From Lytechinus variegatus (taxonomy: Eukaryota; Echinodermata; Echinoidea; Temnopleuroida; Toxopneustidae): 64,000 nt of DNA. This document shows, one piece after another, positions 59,354 through 64,000 of the stretch. A model generated the notes under the pieces. It was not told where the DNA came from. It searched no databases and saw nothing but the letters and a program-made list of their open reading frames with translations. Location of the stretch: contig NC_054740.1 of assembly GCF_018143015.1 (NCBI RefSeq), positions 71,507,856 through 71,571,855 of the forward strand, read 5' to 3'. Positions within the stretch are counted from its first letter, which is position 1. The number at the start of each line of letters is the position of its first letter. Made by a program: the position numbers and the translations under genes.

Positions 59354-60388
59354 GGGGCCCGTTTCTCAACACCGTCATAAGTCTAACTTCTTGACTAAAT
59401 CGGAGATAGTGAGCTACTTGTCCGCTAACCGTTTCACGAAGCCCTCTTTACCAAGATCGGGTACAACAACCTCACTAAATATTTATGACACCTCCGAACC
59501 TGTCACAACTTCTTTCTTAATGACGTAGTGGCATCACGTGGGTAGACTATGACATGCAAAATTGTCGAGAAATTTAAAAATTATAATCTTACGTAATCAA
59601 TCACAGAGGTTGAAATTACATCCCAAAATAAGTGGGATAATGCATTCAATGATCATTGTAATACAAAGTAACTATGAAAACTGTTGGTACAACGCCACAA
59701 AACCATTCATTTTGAAATAGTAAAATAATTTAATCGATAGAAATTCTACCACGTCAGGCCATCCATAACTGGACTTGTATTTGTCGTTTTCAGACCCTAT
59801 TGACATTTGGCTAAATTCTAATCTTTAATTTATGCATAGAATTTGTCAAATCGTAAGATCAGTATCAAAGATTTATAAAAAAAAATAATGTTAAACTATA
59901 TTTCGATGATGGTTGGAATCGTAAAACATTGTATAATTATCATAATTTTACAAATAAAACCGTTATGGTTTACTTTCGTAAACTATTAAAATTGGATATC
60001 CCGGGGGTACCCATCTCAACGTCCACATGTGATTTTTTTTAGTCATGAAATAAATTATTCATAATTCAATTTTTCAGCAATTGAATGCCCCAGTCTTAAA
60101 GGTCTAAGTATGTATGATGCATAATTTACCTGTGCTATTATTTTAAAAAGATGTAATTCCCAATTCATCACAATATTTGCAATTTTGTCATAATTTTTCT
60201 TTTTGAAAATTATGCTATTTTGTGACTAAGGCTACGTCTCGTCTGCTCTTTTTACCGATATAGTATCGATATCAAGGTATTTTAGTTAGGAAGCCTTTCG
60301 TGAAACAGGTTTAGTAAGATTGGAACTAACTCCGTGGTTTGTGGATAAAGATAAGACTAACTTGTCCAAGTGTTGAGAAACGGGCCCC
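59354..60388. mobile_element. terminal-inverted-repeat element, 1.03 kb (GGGGCCCGTTTCTCAACAC)
   Basis: The left end GGGGCCCGTTTCTCAACACC, then AAGTCTAACTTCTTGAC, is matched by the right end AAGACTAACTTGTCCAAGTG, then TTGAGAAACGGGCCCC. Subterminal TTTCACGAAGCC and GCCTTTCGTGAAAC also pair. The interior is AT-rich and non-coding, so the element is non-autonomous. No target duplication was identified. Confidence 0.8.
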
Positions 60389-60536
60389 TCAGTGCAAATT
60401 TATATTCCCTCTTGGCATCAATTGCCAAAAAACGGAGAAAAATGAAGTTAAAAGGAACAAAAACAGTGACTTACCTCGGCTGTCTCGCAAATTCACTTCC
60501 CTGTTTTATCCGATCTTAAGTACATACACATATGGC

Positions 60537-60658
60537 CATTGAGTCCCCTGTACAGATCGCGCTAGAACTTCGGTCTCTGTATTTGGTGAGTGAAGCCAAC
60601 GAAGTTCAGCTGAATAACCAACAAAACAGAGACCGAAGCTTTTGGTCTAAGGCTAAGC
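60537..60658. repeat. foldback repeat shared with 14846-14954
   Basis: CATTGAGTCCCCTGTACAGA and CTTCGGTCTCTGTATTTGGT, then ACAGAGACCGAAGCTTTTGG, match the copy in CDC6 intron 1. CTTCGGTCTCTGT and ACAGAGACCGAAG can pair over 13 bases. Confidence 0.65.
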
Positions 60659-60669
60659 CGGCTTTACCC

Positions 60670-62490
60670 AGGCCAGGCCGCGCCCAGGGAGTTGGCGCCG
60701 CCGAATTAGGCAGCGGCATGCGCCACGGTGTTCACTATAATAAATATAGGCTATATATCACAGCCAGTTCGAGATTACGACACTGTCGTATCTGTCACCG
60801 TGTTAAGTTAATTTTCCAAAAAGTTTTTGAATAAAAATGGTATGTAAGTAGCGATCGCAACGGGTTCGCGTTTAACACATTTCCTATTCTGCCAACACAC
60901 AAAATGGGCAAAATTCATTGAGCCAGTGTATCAACATTTCAAATCCTTTTTTTTTAATAAAATGTTACGATCTTTTTCTATTATATCTAAACTTTTTATT
61001 TCTAGTCAATTTACTCACATTTGCATCGCCAAAATGTTGTTTTTAAGGCCGTTTTCGAGAGCACCACCTGTCCGTGGTCACACGATGGAAGTCGCCATTT
61101 TGGAAAATATGACTCCAGAACCGGGTTAATCTTGCAAGTTACTTTTACTTGTTGACGCCCTCTAGGGCATCAAATAACCATGTGTTATGTATCATTAAAA
61201 TCGGCAGACTTTCTTCTACAAGTTAGTGACGATTTCAGTGCAATGTTTTTCGTTACAAAAAGGAGTTTTTTGGACACTTAAGGTAAATCATGTTTCTATT
61301 TCTTACTTCAAAGCCGTATAAACAGAAATTTTCCCAGGGAACAGTCAAATATCAGATATGAATTAATTCTTTGAACTAAGTGTATTTGTATCAGAAAATC
61401 TATTTTGATATATAAGAATGTGTCGCATAGCTGTGCAAGAGGCGAATGCAAGCCCATGTTGTGCCGCCTAGAGTGTGATTTTGGTGCCATGGCTGACCGA
61501 AAGGAGTGAGTGGGCGTGGTGGCCGTGGGTGTGGTACTTGATGCATGTATGTTATTGTTAAACCCATTGAAATTAGTTGTAGGTGATAAGTTGTGCGTTT
61601 GATTTCTGCATGAATTATGTGTACTGATGATAAATTAATGATAATTTCAACTTAATATTTCAAGAAAAAAAAAACAGGCGGGAGTTAAAGCATGTTTAAT
61701 TCCAGCCTCATTTTTTTTCATGGTGTACAAGCACAGACCATGCATTGACTGCTGCCTGGTACTGGTATTAAAATGAATAGATACATGACTATGTCTATAT
61801 TCTGTTGTTTTGTGTCATCATATCAATAAGCTGTCTCATCAATTCACATGATGTACACAATAATGGGTCCCTGTTTTATTATGTTTACTAGGAGGGAGAT
61901 TATTTTGTAAATGTGATTTTAAATGTAGTAGAAATTCAGATAATGTCAGAGACTTGCTTTTTAACTTTCCAATATATTTAATGTTAATATATTCTATAAT
62001 TCTAAGCAGTGGAGTACATTTCTAGCTACTGTTGCAGCTCCAGCTGTCTGATCTCGCATTCTCGGATCTGCAAACAAGTTTGAGACATCATGGTAATTAT
62101 ACAGAATACAGAGTGAACATGGACAAACAGAAAGAAAAAAAAATTTACTTGCAAAACTTAATTTTCTACTTTTGAATGATATAAATCTTACAGATACCGG
62201 GAAGTATAGTGGGACATTCATTTTTATTTTCTGATTAAAGTCTGTTGAGGAATGAGACCCCCAAGAGTTGATTAATTTTTTTTAACAACGCAAAGCGTCC
62301 CATGCACTTCTCTTGTCTTATTCTACTTTGTTATCTTTCTTCTTGTATACTATATTTTCACAAATAGAAGCTGTTTGAATAAGAAAAATATGAATTCATA
62401 CAACTATATTTTGCTTAAATTGCTAAAAATTGTTCTCATTCTAATGCCTTTGGTTGATTATTACCCAACTATTTTCAATTTATGTTTCAG
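60670..62490. other. upstream region of the 62491 gene; possible promoter near 61093
   Basis: CGCCATTTTGG at 61093-61103 matches a YY1-type site, which often lies near transcription starts. GCCATGGCTGACCGAAAGGA|GTGAGT at 61487-61511 looks like a start codon with a good context followed by a strong donor (MADRK). Its phase does not join directly to the exon at 62491. No other exon was resolved. Confidence 0.3.
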
Positions 62491-63819
62491 TCTGATGAGG
62501 AATGTGCACAGAGGTTGCCATCATCATCACCGGTATCTTCACCATCTTCAATCTTTGAATGTGCACAGAGGTTGCCATCATCATCACCGGTATCTTCACC
62601 AGTATCTTCAGTGACCGAATGTGGACAGAACTCCCCAGATTCCATCCCATCTTCCCCAACAATTATACCAACAACTCCCAAGGCACCAGCTTCTACTGCT
62701 CGAGGTTATTCATCTTTTTCTTCTCCCCCAGGATCAGGTTGGGAGTCAGCTAGCTCTTCACATTTGGAGGACGGAGGAAACTATCTGTACTGGTACACGA
62801 AGGACAACACACTAAAGAGGAAGCGGGTGTCCCTGTCACCTGTTCCAATATATGTAACAATGGCAGCTGGTGAAGTAAAAAAACGGGACATTGTTGATAG
62901 ACTGGCTAAAGGATCATGTGATGACGTTGTGAAATGGTTGCTTGGTGGACAGACAAATGAAAATGTTAGCATCCTGAAACAGAAAGTGAAGAGGGTGAAT
63001 GTGAAATACAAAAAACTTCTGAAAAGCCAGCACAGAAAAACAGGAAAGGAAGCAATAGATACATTTTTAGAAGAGACTTTTAGATATGGGATTGAACGAC
63101 AACAACAAGAACAGGAGCCAGAGGCACACACATCCACCCTCGAGGGTGAACTTCGTAGATTACACACTCCATCCACGCATGAAATTTTGGTGGAGACAGT
63201 TCAGAGTGACATGAAAAGAAAAGATGAGAGAATACAAGAATTAGAAGAACGAGTGAAGCAACTCAATATCGAGATGGAAAATAAAAATAAAGAGATGGAA
63301 AATACAAATAGAGAGCGAGAAACTCTAATGAGGAGAATACGTGCGAAAAACTTGCAACTGAAAAGAGAAAGGGGAAAGCACAAGTATTATAGAGAGAAAT
63401 GTTCTGAACTTGAAAAGACACAACCAGAGTATACTGAGGAAGTTACTCAGCAGGAGTCGGCTGACACAGAAGATATAGAAGATATTAGGAAGGAAGTTAT
63501 TGAAATGGAATATAGAATTTATGTTCTGCAGGAAGAGGTAACCTCTGATACAGTAGAACTATACGACGAAGACAATAAAGAGTTTACCCCACAAACACAA
63601 CGGTGTGTTCAAAGTTTATTGACTGAAAATGTTGGAATAAATCATGTGGGAAACGTAATCAGAGAAGTTCTGAAACTTGTGGACAAAAAACCAAACAGAG
63701 TGCCCAGTCATTCAACGATTCGAAATATGAACTTACAGCGGCTTGTAATCGCACAGAAGCAAATTGCTGAGGAGGACCTTAGAGCAGGGGACTTGGTCGT
63801 GGAGGAGGAGGAAGACTAA
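62491..63819 (+). CDS. unrecognised coiled-coil protein, exon beginning at an acceptor (partial model)
   Basis: An open frame of 442 codons plus TAA follows a good 3' splice site (TTTATGTTTCAG, ending 62490). An ATG at 62482 lies within the acceptor sequence and would also start it as MFQSDEE. It begins with a Ser/Pro-rich part (residues about 1-75) in which a 57-base unit is tandemly duplicated (ECAQRLPSSSPVSSP repeated). A basic part (KRDIVDRLAKGSCDDVVKWL, KVKRVNVKYKKLLKSQ) precedes a strong coiled coil (about 225-310, MKRKDERIQELEERVKQLN). The C-terminal block has FTPQTQRCVQSLLTENVGIN and NRVPSHSTIRNMNLQRLVIA, ending in EEEED. From memory, a block like PSxSTIxNMNxxRL recurs in uncharacterised, multi-copy invertebrate proteins that may be transposon-related. 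I cannot assign a function. The upstream exons are unknown. Confidence 0.7.
   Translation, partial: SDEECAQRLPSSSPVSSPSSIFECAQRLPSSSPVSSPVSSVTECGQNSPDSIPSSPTIIPTTPKAPASTARGYSSFSSPPGSGWESASSSHLEDGGNYLYWYTKDNTLKRKRVSLSPVPIYVTMAAGEVKKRDIVDRLAKGSCDDVVKWLLGGQTNENVSILKQKVKRVNVKYKKLLKSQHRKTGKEAIDTFLEETFRYGIERQQQEQEPEAHTSTLEGELRRLHTPSTHEILVETVQSDMKRKDERIQELEERVKQLNIEMENKNKEMENTNRERETLMRRIRAKNLQLKRERGKHKYYREKCSELEKTQPEYTEEVTQQESADTEDIEDIRKEVIEMEYRIYVLQEEVTSDTVELYDEDNKEFTPQTQRCVQSLLTENVGINHVGNVIREVLKLVDKKPNRVPSHSTIRNMNLQRLVIAQKQIAEEDLRAGDLVVEEEED
62500..62600 (+). repeat. 57 bp in-frame tandem duplication inside the ORF
   Basis: GAATGTGCACAGAGGTTGCC begins at 62500 and again at 62557, each followed by ATCATCATCACCGGTATCTT / CACC. 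The 57-base period is 19 codons. A third, degenerate start (GAATGTGGACAGAA) follows near 62617. Confidence 0.9.
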
Positions 63820-63938
63820 AGGTAACACAGCCATGCTCTACAAGATCACCTCTTGTGTTGCATTTTAGTCAAATTAACTTAGTAACCTACATGAAAAAAA
63901 AGTATGGAAGTTTCTTAGATCTACAAGTACCTGTAGAT

Positions 63939-63972
63939 CTGCCACCCAATGGGTACTTGTCTTGGGTGGCAG
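63939..63972. repeat. small hairpin near the window end
   Basis: CTGCCACCCAA (63939-63949) and TTGGGTGGCAG (63962-63972) are an 11-base perfect inverted pair. AGATCTACAAG/CTGTAGATCT precedes it. The window ends in CCCTTTAA, the same right-end word as the TTAA MITEs, so this may be part of another such element. Confidence 0.5.
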
Positions 63973-64000
63973 AAAAGTTCCGCGTATAGCGTCCCTTTAA

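Noticed and set aside
61489-61505. Joining MADRK (ATG at 61489) directly to the exon at 62491
   Set aside because: The donor leaves two bases, so the join would read the next exon out of frame and hit a stop. Another exon or another start is needed.
62033-62075. Possible minus-strand terminal exon (acceptor followed by IRECEIRQLELQQ and stop)
   Set aside because: The peptide looks like the tail of some transposon-borne genes, but it is only about 13 codons and no upstream exon was found. Chance cannot be excluded.
1-64000. CRISPR arrays, bacterial operons or riboswitches
   Set aside because: All recognisable genes are eukaryotic and spliced. The repeats are tandem satellites or inverted-repeat transposons without spacers.

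Overview
The window is animal nuclear DNA: AT-rich, with short exons in long introns, canonical GT/AG splice sites and many short inverted-repeat transposons. The dispersed repeats are of kinds I associate from memory with echinoderm, especially sea urchin, genomes: TTAA-flanked elements ending in AAAGGnCAAGTCCACC, the GTCTCACCTGCGAAGC element and CAGTGGCGTA elements. The organism is therefore probably a sea urchin or close relative. This is inference and no search was run.

Two host genes are well supported, both on the + strand. CDC6 (16400-24685, 12 coding exons, 590 aa) is the AAA+ ATPase that works with ORC and Cdt1 to load the MCM helicase. A probable 5'UTR exon ends at 13511, and about 170 bp upstream of its donor lie two E2F sites and CCAAT boxes. 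CWC22/nucampholin (28193-51667, 19 coding exons, about 1960 aa) is the MIF4G/MA3 spliceosome factor that carries eIF4A3 into the exon junction complex. Its acidic-basic C-terminal tail of 944 codons lies in one exon and makes the protein about twice the human length. Two CWC22 introns carry duplicated 3' splice sites, one that keeps frame and one that would introduce an early stop.

A third gene (62491-63819, partial model) encodes an unrecognised coiled-coil protein with a 19-residue tandem repeat. A tRNA-Val(CAC) gene lies at 55639-55711.

The rest is mostly repeats. Positions 1-12 kb hold tandem repeats, TTAA MITEs, CAGTGGCGTA elements and arrays with a CGCGAAGCGCG-type core. A LINE 3' end (minus strand) lies just upstream of the CDC6 promoter. 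The CWC22 introns hold three roughly 1.1 kb copies of one repeat rich in AGGTCAAAGGTCA (a DR1 nuclear-receptor motif), a Tc1-like MITE, a 200 bp palindrome and a (GAT)n/(GGT)n tract. Positions 52-61 kb hold more MITEs, including a 74 bp end-to-end remnant of a 605 bp element.
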